From: Xiphias gladius
Taxonomy: Eukaryota; Chordata; Actinopteri; Istiophoriformes; Xiphiidae
Length of the DNA: 64,000 bases
NCBI RefSeq assembly: GCF_016859285.1
Contig: NC_053402.1
Location: 22,329,056 to 22,393,055, forward strand
Direction of reading: 5' to 3'
The notes beneath the pieces were generated by a model. The model had not been told where the DNA came from. It ran no database searches and saw nothing but the letters and a program-made list of their open reading frames with translations. The number at the start of each line of letters is the position of its first letter. Positions within the stretch are counted from its first letter, which is position 1. Positions 17,501 through 26,699 of the stretch are shown here, piece by piece. The position numbers and the translations under genes were made by a program.

Positions 17501-20500
17501 GATTTAGATGATGAGTAATTAGAATGAGAAAGTAAATTGTGTTTTTTTTTTTTTTAGCAACACAAAAACAAATCTGACCTTTCTTACTCTCCCACTCCGC
17601 TCTTATCCTGGCGGGGAGTTTGGCCCACATTGGCATCTCTTTCTTGGTGAATAAGGAAATACATTTGGAGCGTTCGACATCACATGTACTCATCTCAGGG
17701 CAGCAGTGCAGCTTGTCCTCGCAGCACACGGCCTGTTAGACGATAAAGACACACATGGACCATGCATCACCTTAGAAAACCCACGCGATAAAGTGACCAT
17801 AAAGTCGAGATAGCTGGACATCAAGGCGGGACATGCAAAATCCATCATTTGACTTTTTACTCATTCATAATCTCACTTTTGCTACGGAGGAACATTAGCA
17901 TTTTAAAGCTGACATAGTGTGTGTGCCCATAAAGAAAAGATGAAGCATTTTGTACCTTTGGTATGGGGCAGCATCCCCACTTTCCCTCTGGGGTTTCACA
18001 GCAGGTGGTTTGATCTGGACACTCTGACACTCCATCGCTGCACATAATTGTAGTCACAAGCTCTGCAACAACATAGCAGGAACATGAAAAATTTTTGTGC
18101 AATAACTTTAAGGGACCTGGAGATAAAAGTAAATCCCTTAGAAACGCAAGGCAACAAAAAAATTATGTGGTGCAGAAAAGCTGCTTTGACACGTTCAGTT
18201 TTGACTCTGGGAACAGTAAGCAGACCTGTCCCAGGTGACCTGAGAGGTGTGGACAGTTCATAAGAGTTTTAAAATAAGCGTGTTGACAAACAGGAAGCCA
18301 GGCCTGCGATTTGAGAACTGAACTGAACTAGTTCTCTCTACTGTATCTTCCTCAAATTGTTACCTGAACTGTCTCTAAGTACATTGAGAGCAATGAAAAA
18401 CCAGACTCAAATTCAAACTGAGCTGCAGCTGTCTGATTTACATTTTATGGAGAACAGTTAAGACCCCATTGCATTAGTTGAGCTTTGGGAAAGATGGGCA
18501 ACTTTTTCGAAATCATGCTCAGACATAAGTCCGTTCACTATTGTGTTAATACACGGGTTCCTGAGCGCCTTCATCACCGAGATGTGTGCAGACACCTCAG
18601 ACAGTTCAAATCCTGTACTGACAGTTTGTCAGGGGTGAAGCTCTGCCTGTTTACAGTTTTTGCTTTAATGTAGCATATCTGGCATATATCCAGTGTCTGC
18701 TACACATTGAGGAAAGAGCAGGATTTTCATGCATGCTAATGTTATGAATATGATAACTATACTATAATAATGAATATAAATCTATTCTTAAGATGACAGT
18801 AGGCTGATTTTGTAATTGTCTTGATGTGGATTTTAAAATTTAAGTCTGAGTCTATAACTACACCAAGATTTCTGCCTTGGTTTTTGAACTTTAACATTAG
18901 CAATTGAGGCATTGTGCACTGACTTTTAATTGTTCTTCTTTTAATCCAAAAAACACTTATCTCTGTTTTTTCTTCGTTTAACAGGAGAACATTTTGCCAC
19001 ATCCACTCATTGCCTGTATGGGACCGCAGTAACCTGGTAATACTGTTACGGTAAAATATTTTGTTGCTCGGATCATGTAGGTGTTGAACGGAAGAGGCCC
19101 GAGAATGGAGCCTTGGGGTACGCCACATCATTTTTGAACACTCAGATGTGTACACCAAGCCTTCCCTATCCTGCAGACAGGATTCACACCAAGTCCCAGA
19201 CAGTTTTCCAGTCTGTCAAGTGTTATGTTGTGGGAGTAAGTAGAAGAGCTTCACCTTTTTTGATGCAGGACCGGCTGGTTGCACTGCATTGGTGGCCCTC
19301 AGGACAGCAGTGTTTGCCATCAGAGCAGGGGACTCCCTGTCAGAGGTCAGGAAATCAAGAACAATTCACAAATAATTTTTACTCTATGATTCAAAAATGA
19401 ATCATTTTATAGAGAAATAAGGTTTCAATATTAACTCAAACTCCAAAATTGGTGTGATAATTACAAATTTAAAGTCTGCCTGTACCTGTTTCTGAAATGC
19501 ATGGTACATTGTTGCTGTAAATCAATCCAGCAGATAACTTTACCAGAAAAACCAGAAAACCACTGAATGTTCTTTCAGTTCAAACAGAGCTATAGCTTTC
19601 ATATTAAATTTCACACGATAGCAGAAATCCCTTCCGACATATCTATTGTCTTCTAAGAAGTGAAACATCTTAGCTTGCTATTCAAAGAGCGAAAGATCCT
19701 CTTTTTGACAGGAAGTAAATGGGTTTTTGAAAAAAAAATCTTAGTTTTGCATAGTATATGAAACAAAGTCCACTCAGGAGTTCACTCATAACACCACCAG
19801 TTTTACTGTATGAGTGGTTTACCAGTGGACTCCATCATGGACTTTGTTTCATGGTTTTGTTCTTTATTTCTTGATTTCATATCTGTTCTTTTACTTTTAA
19901 AAACATCAGTACAATTTTAGTGGTTATTACCTCTTTTTTCCCTAATACTAGTGCTGAAGCATCACCATTATTTAAAAATGACATATTGATAATTGAAAAT
20001 GCTACAGGTTGATTACCTGAGCTAGGGGACAGCAGCCAAATCTCGTCAGGGCCCTCAGACAGGAAAACTCGGGCGGGCATCGCGATTGATCCGGACAGAT
20101 GTTGTCATCTTCCTCCCCCATGTATGCCTTTATCATCCTGAAGGACTGCAGGGACAGGGTGGAGAAAGGGGGACAATCTTACTGCAGGAACTCTCCTTAA
20201 ATACGTCAAACTGTGACTCGGCGTTTCATCTGTGTTCATTATGAAAGCAACGTGAGTCTGTTATTCTTACTTTGGAGAGCCTTGGTTGATTGGCAGAAGC
20301 TCTTTTCACCCAGGGTATGGACACAGTGGCGTTCACACAGCTGGCTTTGTCTGTATCGCAGATTGTGCCCGGAGGACAGCAATGCATGTGATCCCCACAG
20401 CACTCAGCCTACGGGGACAGCAGTAGTAGAAACAGTTTGACTACCAAAGTATTAAAACTGCTATCACATCAGGCTAAATGAGGCCTGAGCTTTTATCTGG

Positions 20501-22150
20501 TTTGTAAAGTTGTGAAAAACCACCGAGGATGAATAGTCCCACTGTATGGCCTCTCTTTTAATTTTACGAGAGTACGAGAGAATGGTTATCTCAAATGTCC
20601 TATGATAAAGTACTACGTCTTTGCTGGGTCTGGTTAAGAGGTAAACTTAGTAGTGAGAAAAAGGGGGTTTAAAGTTTTCAGCTTGAGTGGTTAAGCTCTA
20701 ACAGATGGATAAGATGTCATTTCTTCATTTTATGCCTTTGGGGACTAACTATTTCACTGACATAGACCTTTGAGAAAACCTGAGGGAATATGAGGGGAAT
20801 CAAGAATGTGTTCTCTCAGCTTTCCATCTACCATTTTTTAAATAATTACCTTGAAATTGATATAATAAATAAATTTACACATTAACACATTTAAATACGT
20901 TATTTACAAATTGCTTAATCACACCAAATTGTGAATTCCACTAGAATCAAAAGCTGAAATGGCAGCTAGCTTCTGCTATTCTAGGCTAGGCTAATTTTAA
21001 ACAGCACTAGTCTAGCTATTTTTTTGTGTCTCCATGGCTGATTTAGCTGCTGCCTTATTTATACGGGATAACAAACTTAATTATCAAGATGTTAATTCAC
21101 CAAAAGTGATATTACAGGAAATAGCTAGGGGAAAAAATAAGTCAGTCTAGCTCAAGGTTAGCTGTAGCTATTTCCTGCTAGCTTTAACTGGAGTTAGCTC
21201 TGGTGGTTTAGCCGTGTAGCTGACTGTTTGCTTTTTAGCTGTGTTTTGCTGTAAATCCCATTTAATATGCTGTTTTCTTTGAAATTATAGGTTTCTATTG
21301 CTTTAAAAAAATGTTCTATGGCAAAATAGAGGTCAAGATGTCAGATTGCTGGTTTTAACTAAATGCTGAATAGACACAGTTTCTACATTTTGGCTTTGTA
21401 GGGAAGTGCCAGTGTGCAGAAATAACCTAAATTAAAATATAAAAAAAGCTGATTTTACCGCTTAAACCATGTCAGGTACACCAGCAGGTCTATCATTACA
21501 AATGCATCTGTGTAATTTCAACTATTTCAAATCTGCTGCAAAGTTTTCCAAGATACAAAATAGATATTAATCTGAGGACAACTGTGTATAAAATGAAAAC
21601 ATGGCATCTTTACCTGGGAAACATTTCTGCCAAATGAATAAATGTTAATGTAAATATTTCACACAATGTAAGAATCAGTAATGTGCCGGAACAAGCAGAT
21701 GCAGAGTATCCTGTGTGCAGGTATGTGATGTTTTCATAAAGTATATGTTTATTAGGTCACTTTAAACCTATTATGGGGTAAGTTTAGGGAGAAAATTTAA
21801 AATTGGCCAATATCTAGTGCAATAATGATAATAAGAAGGGAACTTTACACCATGCACACTCCATAATGCTTCACTCACAACATGCTTACGTAGAATTACT
21901 GAATCCAAAAAGTAGTATTCTTACAAAAGAGGAATTGTGTTTAGTATCGTCCAACTCAGTGCAGGTGTTTCTGCAGTGCAGAACGTGCAGGTGGTGCAAC
22001 CGTGTCTACCTGATCAAACGGGCAGCATTCATAGCCGTTCGCCGGGTCGTTGCAGCAGGTTTGACCTTCTTCACACCTCCCCCCATCTGGACACTCTTCA
22101 GCACCAACCAGGGCCAGGAGAACCCAACACAACACAACCCACTTCTGCAT
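9712..22150 (-). CDS. grn: Progranulin with about 15 granulin domains
   Basis: Progranulin is a secreted, lysosome-targeted growth factor precursor cut into cysteine-rich granulins. Coding exons, 5' to 3': 22010-22150 (signal peptide MQKWVVLCWVLLALVGA), 20271-20408, 20017-20145, 19255-19336, 17956-18062, 17579-17732, 17322-17453 (cysteine-free linker), 16175-16272, eight near-identical exons at 15819-16055, 15463-15699, 15107-15343, 14751-14987, 14395-14631, 14040-14275, 13684-13920 and 13328-13564, then 12687-13061 (with an acidic E/K-rich linker), 11534-11770, 11115-11372 and 9712-9855. Each internal exon carries the C-half of one granulin (AVCCxDxxHCCPxGxxC) and the N-half of the next (CPxxTTCCxxxxxWGCCPLPE), so domains are split by introns. 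All phases agree except exon 14040-14275, which is one base short. With that base restored the product would be about 1296 aa; human progranulin has 593. The slc25a39 neighbour supports orthology with mammalian GRN. Fish have several grn paralogues, so grna or grnb is not decided. Confidence 0.93.
9895..10440 (+). repeat. interspersed repeat, family D copy 1
   Basis: A long copy in the last grn intron. It begins CCAGTGGTGGAATAAAC, contains GATGCATTAACACGCAGGCAG and GTCAAGGTGGAGCTAAG, and ends with CAAAAGTACAGGTACCTCAAAATTG. This is a common fish repeat rich in AAGTA/TACTT words. Pieces of the same family recur at about 10540-10690, 61010-61510 and 61690-62130. Confidence 0.6.
10840..11040 (+). 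repeat. interspersed repeat, family A copy 3
   Basis: Same family as at 5850. Marks are AAAGTCCGAAACCCAAAG, GAAGCTAGAACC, ATGTTTGGCATTTCTGCTTG and AAAAATGGCTCAAACGG. An A-rich run of 18 bases interrupts it. Confidence 0.6.
11501..11525 (+). repeat. (CA)n microsatellite at a grn splice donor
   Basis: On the grn strand this is (GT)n starting about ten bases after the donor of exon 11534-11770 (AAT|GTGAGTACT then GT repeats). It is intronic. Confidence 0.9.
13328..16055 (-). repeat. grn: Tandem array of eight granulin exon-intron units
   Basis: Eight units recur every 356 bp (one step is 355). Each has a 237-bp, 79-codon exon and a 119-bp intron. Exons 14395-14631 and 15107-15343 differ at one base by eye, and 14040-14275 and 14751-14987 at about four. 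Introns are nearly as conserved as exons, so the copies are recent or homogenised by unequal crossing-over or gene conversion. Units with 'DDFIHCC' alternate with 'LIHCC' units over much of the array, giving a 712-bp higher-order period. Each exon joins a granulin C-half to the next N-half through a linker (DDDTSSMPWVEKIPAIPR). The block therefore yields seven domains wholly inside it and completes one more at each end. Confidence 0.93.
14040..14275 (-). other. grn: Frameshifted array exon with embedded in-frame splice donor
   Basis: This array exon is 236 bp, while its seven sisters are 237. The lost base is in a short homopolymer: sisters read GCCCGAAAGGTCAGAAG or GCCCAAAAGGTAAGAAG, and this copy reads GCCCAAAGGTAAGAAG. 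Read through, the frame breaks and a TAA is met at 13899-13901, in the seventh codon of the next exon. The site also forms AAAG|GTAAGA, a near-perfect 5' splice site. Splicing there would leave a 39-bp exon (14237-14275, 13 codons ending in CCA AAG) in phase 0, joining in frame to the next unit. A sequencing or assembly error in the homopolymer is the main alternative. Confidence 0.8.
18778..19010 (-). mobile_element. non-LTR retrotransposon fragment (reverse transcriptase C-terminus)
   Basis: The minus strand translates to WMWQNVLLLNEEKTEISVF, then NQGRNLGVVIDSDLNFKIHI and TITKSAYCHLKN. These are the hallmark blocks just after the polymerase core of fish L2/CR1-type LINEs (consensus 'LNxxKTE', 'NLGVxxDxxLxFxxHI'). 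It is a short relic without endonuclease or upstream polymerase motifs. It sits in a grn intron in the same orientation as grn. Confidence 0.8.
19758..19852. repeat. Small inverted repeat in a grn intron
   Basis: A perfect 15-bp inverted pair, ATGAAACAAAGTCCA (19758-19772) and its complement (19838-19852), encloses further pairs GTCCAC/GTGGAC and CACTCATA/TATGAGTG. It folds as one long imperfect hairpin and resembles a tiny MITE. No transposase is linked. Confidence 0.6.
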
Positions 22151-22163
22151 CTGCACCCAGGGG

Positions 22164-22166
<3 letters not shown>

Positions 22167-22196
<30 letters not shown>
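22167..22196 (+). repeat. (CA)n microsatellite before the grn start exon
   Basis: On the grn strand this is (TG)n followed by TTTTCCCCCTGGGTGCAG and the ATG exon, so it sits about 17 bases from the 3' splice site. Confidence 0.9.
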
Positions 22197-22199
<3 letters not shown>

Positions 22200-22885
22200 G
22201 ATATCAGTAAAAGGAAAGTGAAAAATGTGCACCTGGAATCCCCCTTCTCCACTCAACATTAGAAATCACTTTTTTTTTCTTTTTGCGTTGAATGCTGCGG
22301 GAACTCGTGTCAGAGACAGTTTAATAAGCCTGCTCAGATGTTTGTACATTTTCCACAAACCTGTGACTGTGTCAAAAACTAATCCAGCCTATCTGGTGAT
22401 TAAAACCCAGCTTTTTAAATTACTGACTGGAACCGAGTTGTACAAGTCAAAACCAAATTCCTCTTGAGACTCAACACTGTCCACTGGATTTCTTGAACTA
22501 ACATACTTCTTTTAATGGTTTGTTCCTGTTTTGTTTTTTTTTCCCCTCCTTTATGCTGCACTGAAAAGACCGTCAGCCGCAACATGGGGGTCAGTGTAAA
22601 AGAACTCAAACCACTTTCAGTTTCGTTATCATACACACATTGAAACGTGTTTTGTCTAAAAATCTCGGCTAGTCAGAACAAACTGTGGTGCATTTCACAA
22701 AAGAGGATTACAGTTCAAAAACGCACTAGGTTTAAAAACAGTCTTAATATGTGCAATCTAAAACGTAAGGTAGTTGTTTTTAAATGTGTGTGAGTGGCTG
22801 TCAAAAGTCTTAACAGTTGACTCAAAGGAACCCGACACTTTACCGGATTCTGGAGGCCAGAGGCGGGGTTTTGCTTCGCTCTTAC

Positions 22886-22960
22886 CTCGGTAGAAGACTG
22901 AAGCGCTGCTGCGGGCAGTCAGGTGTTTCGCGAGTGTCTCGCCACAAATGAACACAGACG
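22886..22960 (-). other. grn: Non-coding first exon of grn (3' end defined)
   Basis: On the minus strand the sequence reads TTCTACCGAG|GTAAGAG, a strong donor, with the exon ending at 22886. The coding exon at 22150 is preceded by a plausible acceptor (GGTGCAG|ATG), so this is the best candidate for the 5' UTR exon. Its 5' edge is not determined; 22960 is a guess. No TATA box is seen close by. Confidence 0.5.
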
Positions 22961-23070
22961 CTAGAAATGCATTGTCTCGAACCCGCCTCCGGCAAGCGAG
23001 CGAAGGGAGGTGCTTCCCAATTTCCCTGGATACCTTGCACCGCCTCTCCCGGTCGCTTTCATCAAATCGG

Positions 23071-23102
23071 ATATATGTATACATATATGTATATACATAT
23101 AT
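23071..23102. repeat. Overlapping perfect AT palindromes upstream of grn
   Basis: 23071-23088 (ATATATGTATACATATAT) and 23083-23102 (ATATATGTATATACATATAT) are both perfect palindromes and share six bases. They lie about 100-200 bp upstream of the presumed grn first exon. Confidence 0.8.
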
Positions 23103-23550
23103 CTGACTGATAAGGTTTTAATGAAACGCCTCCTGCTTGCTTCACTTAACAGGCGGCAGTTCACTGACGGACAAACTTGTTTACAGCCGCAACAGCTGCA
23201 GGGCACCGACACTGAAGTTAGACTCAGATTTGAAAGTTAAGGGGAACTTAAGTTACAGAGCTGAACGCACCGATTCACTGTGGAGTTTTTTTTTTTAATT
23301 TTTAATTTTTTAATGTGTATTTTTTGCTGTATGTTAGACTTCCTGGTTAAAGCCTTATCGCTGTGCAGAACCAGCTTATATTTGTACTTGATAGCAGACT
23401 CCAGTAACTTTTGAAAACAGTGTCATGTTTGTGAAACTTTTTTTTGGTAAAATCCCCATCCAGACCATATTAAACCAGGTGTAGATCAAAAACCTTAGAC
23501 TTAGACTAGACTTGGACTAGATCTGGACCAGATTAACAGGGAGTGTGCAA

Positions 23551-23920
23551 AAACGTTTTAAAACTCATTTTCAGATTTGTGAAACTTTTATTCTATTTGT
23601 GAAAACACACAACACTGGGTGATTTCACTGTTTTTATTCCTATCCAGACCACATCAGACGAGATCTAGAAGGCTTCAGAAATCTGAAACTGTGCTCCAAA
23701 CACTTACTGGAGTCTGGTTGTTAATCAAGTCCAGGTCTGACAAGTGTAAATATGCTTCTTTGTTTGTTTTGTTTTTGTTTGTTTTTTTAATTGTTTTTTT
23801 AAGATACGCCTGTTGTGATGATGTTGTTTGGATGGAGAAAATGCAGTAAAATCGCCTCTTTTTTCAAGTTTTTTTTTTTTTTCACAAATCTGAAAGTGGG
23901 TTTTAAACACTTTTACAACA
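23551..23920. mobile_element. Foldback/MITE-like element between grn and slc25a39
   Basis: The left arm (about 23551-23583, ending TTTTCAGATTTGTGAAA) is matched by an inverted right arm (about 23879-23911), with roughly 28 of 33 positions identical. Inside and to the left, the phrase ATCCAGACCA recurs at 23459 and 23643, showing an internal direct duplication. There is no coding capacity. The family name is unknown to me. Confidence 0.5.
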
Positions 23921-24039
23921 TTAAGTGGATCAAAAAACCCGGAATAAGTGGCTCATTATTTTAAGTTTCCCCTAACTTCCCCCGCAACAGTCGAATCGGA
24001 AACGGTCTTCAAGATGCTGACGCTTTACCACTGATCTTC

Positions 24040-24344
24040 AAAACATGCGCACCGGCTTCTCCCGGCCACTCAGATATGACCATCGTCGAGCGCGGTGTTG
24101 TACATATCCGTGAGGTCCGCGCATAGCCTGTGCACATTCTGTGACTCGTGCCCGCGGACGGCCGCGGCACGAGCCCGGTCCAAAAACATGTTTACGGGTT
24201 ATCCACCCACCATGGAGGGCCCGAGCGAGCGGCGGCCCGACGGAGAGGCTCAACGTTAGCTCTCGCATGTGGCAGCGTTATGTCAAATTGAACCGAAATG
24301 GGCGAAGACGCCTGTGTTTCACGACGCTAGCAGCTAAAGTAGAG
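24040..24344 (+). promoter_or_regulatory. slc25a39: CpG-rich promoter and non-coding exon 1 of slc25a39
   Basis: CpG density is high from about 24040 to 24450. A consensus donor AGAG|GTGAGTAAC ends an exon at 24344. The first coding exon (acceptor TCTGACAG|GTGGGCAGG) follows 2.3 kb later. A 5' UTR exon ending at 24344 is therefore likely. No TATA box is apparent and the transcription start is not located. grn diverges from the other side about 1.1-1.4 kb away. Confidence 0.55.
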
Positions 24345-26685
24345 GTGAGTAACGTCGCCGGGCTTGTTGTCACAAATAACGCGGTAGCGTTGCCTGAAGA
24401 TAGCTAAGATAGCTACTCGGCTAAACTCGGCGCCCGGAGGCCGACAGCTACGAGACGGTTACGTGAAAAAAAAAAAAAAACGTGTCTCCGACAGGTTTGG
24501 CTCAACGCTGCCGATACATTAATGGAATCCAAGCTTTCCCCTTCTCCTCGAGTGCGGGTTAAGACGTCTTTAATTTGTCTGCCAAGCGCGGTTAGCTAGC
24601 TAATGGTGGATAAAGAGTACACAACGTGACAACACTGAATTTCGTACAGTGCCCTTTAGGTCATGACGGGGTGTGTGCAAGCAGCGAAAAGCCTTAAAAA
24701 ACACCGATCGTCAAGCAATCAACCAATCGATCAAGGCCTTAGATGGTATTAAAAAGTCTTAAATTTCCTTTGCAAAGGTCTTACATGTGTTTTCTGCCCT
24801 GCCATCGTCTGTAACGTTACTTAGAAAATGTTTTTGTGTGTGGGTTTTGCTTAAACTGGCTGGAAAGTCCTGATAGTGCTATTGTTCCCTATGAAAAATT
24901 CACGTGTAACTTAAGTCAACAGGTTTTTTTTTAAAAACTGATCAATCCATCCAACCATCCATTTCCTAATCAATTTTTGTGCTACTTACACAGGTCCAGG
25001 TGCCGTGTAATGATTGGTTAATTACATTATTAGGAATGCTATACTTCCGGGAAGCGCTGACAAAAATGTGATATGAACATAAATAAATTCGTGCACTTAG
25101 AAAGTAGAATTACCTACCAAGTGCATGATGATATTTTTCACACTTGAACCGGTATGACCACGAAGCAGAAATTAAATTGCATTCAGTGTTTTATTAAAAC
25201 TGTCTTAAAAAGGTCTCAAATGTAACTCAGTGAACCCTGTGTTTTTGTGTTTTAGAATGAAGTGAAATATGAATCTCTTCTGATTTGAAGTTAGTTAACG
25301 TGTCTCTGTTTTTTTTTTTTCCATTAACTTGTGGCCTGTCAGCATGAGTGTAATGTAGTATTAAAATGTTGAGCTTAACATTACATGAAGAACCTGGCTG
25401 CAGCGTTGTGCAGTTGGGGTGAAGGTGACAGAGAGGCCCCAAACATCCTCTCATTGTAGGACAGACATTTTGCTCCATGTTTGTTTTGGGCTCCGGGAGG
25501 ACTCTTGCTGGGCAAAGCAGCTCATTGGCCCGACAAACCTTGAGGGCGAAGTGGCTATAACTGTCACACTAAAGTGTAATTATCTCCAGAAATAGGCCAA
25601 CCCAGGGGAAACCGATGGTCACCCCACAGGTGGGTCAGCCAAAACATCTCGGCTGCTAGTGACGGATTTGTTTTCATTGTATATAACTTCTCAAAAACAT
25701 CAACCGCTTTATAAAGACAGGACTTCACAGATGAAATTTCTTGATTTACCTTCATTAGTTATTATTCCATGTCAGTATTGGCTGACGAAAAGTTTATTTA
25801 TCTGCTACTCCCTACTTTCTCATTTAGGAGTGGGTCATGAGAGGAGACTCTCACCGAAGACATGCACTTCATAGATAAGTTATCATAATGTCACAGCCAC
25901 CCCATTATAACAACTACGCCTGGACTCACCCAGCTCATCTAAATAAAAAACAGCTGCTCTGACTTTTAGGGCTGCAGTTAATGATTAATTTAATTGTCTA
26001 TTAGTCTGCAGCATTATTTATTTCAGTTAATCTATATTTGTAATATGGCAAAAATTAACCAAAAATGCCATCCAATGTCCCCAGACCCGCAGTCCAAAAC
26101 CCATTCCTTTTAAATTGATATGCGACAGATAAATCAGACAGACAGACAGATCACACTATAGAAGCTGAAACAATAAAAATGATTTGGCATTTTGCTTGAA
26201 AAAAGACTCAATTAGGTAGTCAAAGTAGTTGCCGGTTCATTTTCTGTCAAATCCAATAATCGTCTCAGCTCTGCTGAGTTTATTACAGTAATAATCGTTC
26301 TGTGCTTTCAGCGTTTTAGCCTTATTCCTGAGGGACAGCAGTATAAACGCGCCGATATTTTACTTTTTTCACTTTTAGCGTTGTTTGATAACGCTTATTT
26401 TTACCTTATTTGTGCCGTCACTGAGGCGGCAGCAGGCGTCAGACACTCAGTATCCTGACATAACAGCACACTGACCCAGCCACCAACTTGGTTTAAGGTT
26501 GCTGATGCGGTGGGACACCAGCTCCTCCTCCGTAGTTGTTTTACATAACAAGCAGACATAGAGACCTCGCTACAGTGAACGTCCTGAACAGCAGTGTTTG
26601 ACAGGGTCAGGAAAACACCCATGTGAAGTTTAGTTGCATTACATATTGCGCTCAGTGTGAAGTGGTGTGCTATTCCTCTTGGTCT
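24345..26685 (+). other. slc25a39: slc25a39 intron 1
   Basis: This AT-rich intron has no recognised exon. It contains a copy of repeat family A at about 25970-26290 (TTAATGATTAATTTAATTG, GGCATTTTGCTTGAAAAAAG). The remainder holds nothing I can name. Confidence 0.5.
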
Positions 26686-26699
26686 GACAGGTGGGCAGG

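Noticed and set aside
22900-23250. TFEB/CLEAR element (GTCACGTGAC) in the grn promoter
   Set aside because: Expected for a lysosomal gene, but no CACGTG core is present in the presumed promoter interval.
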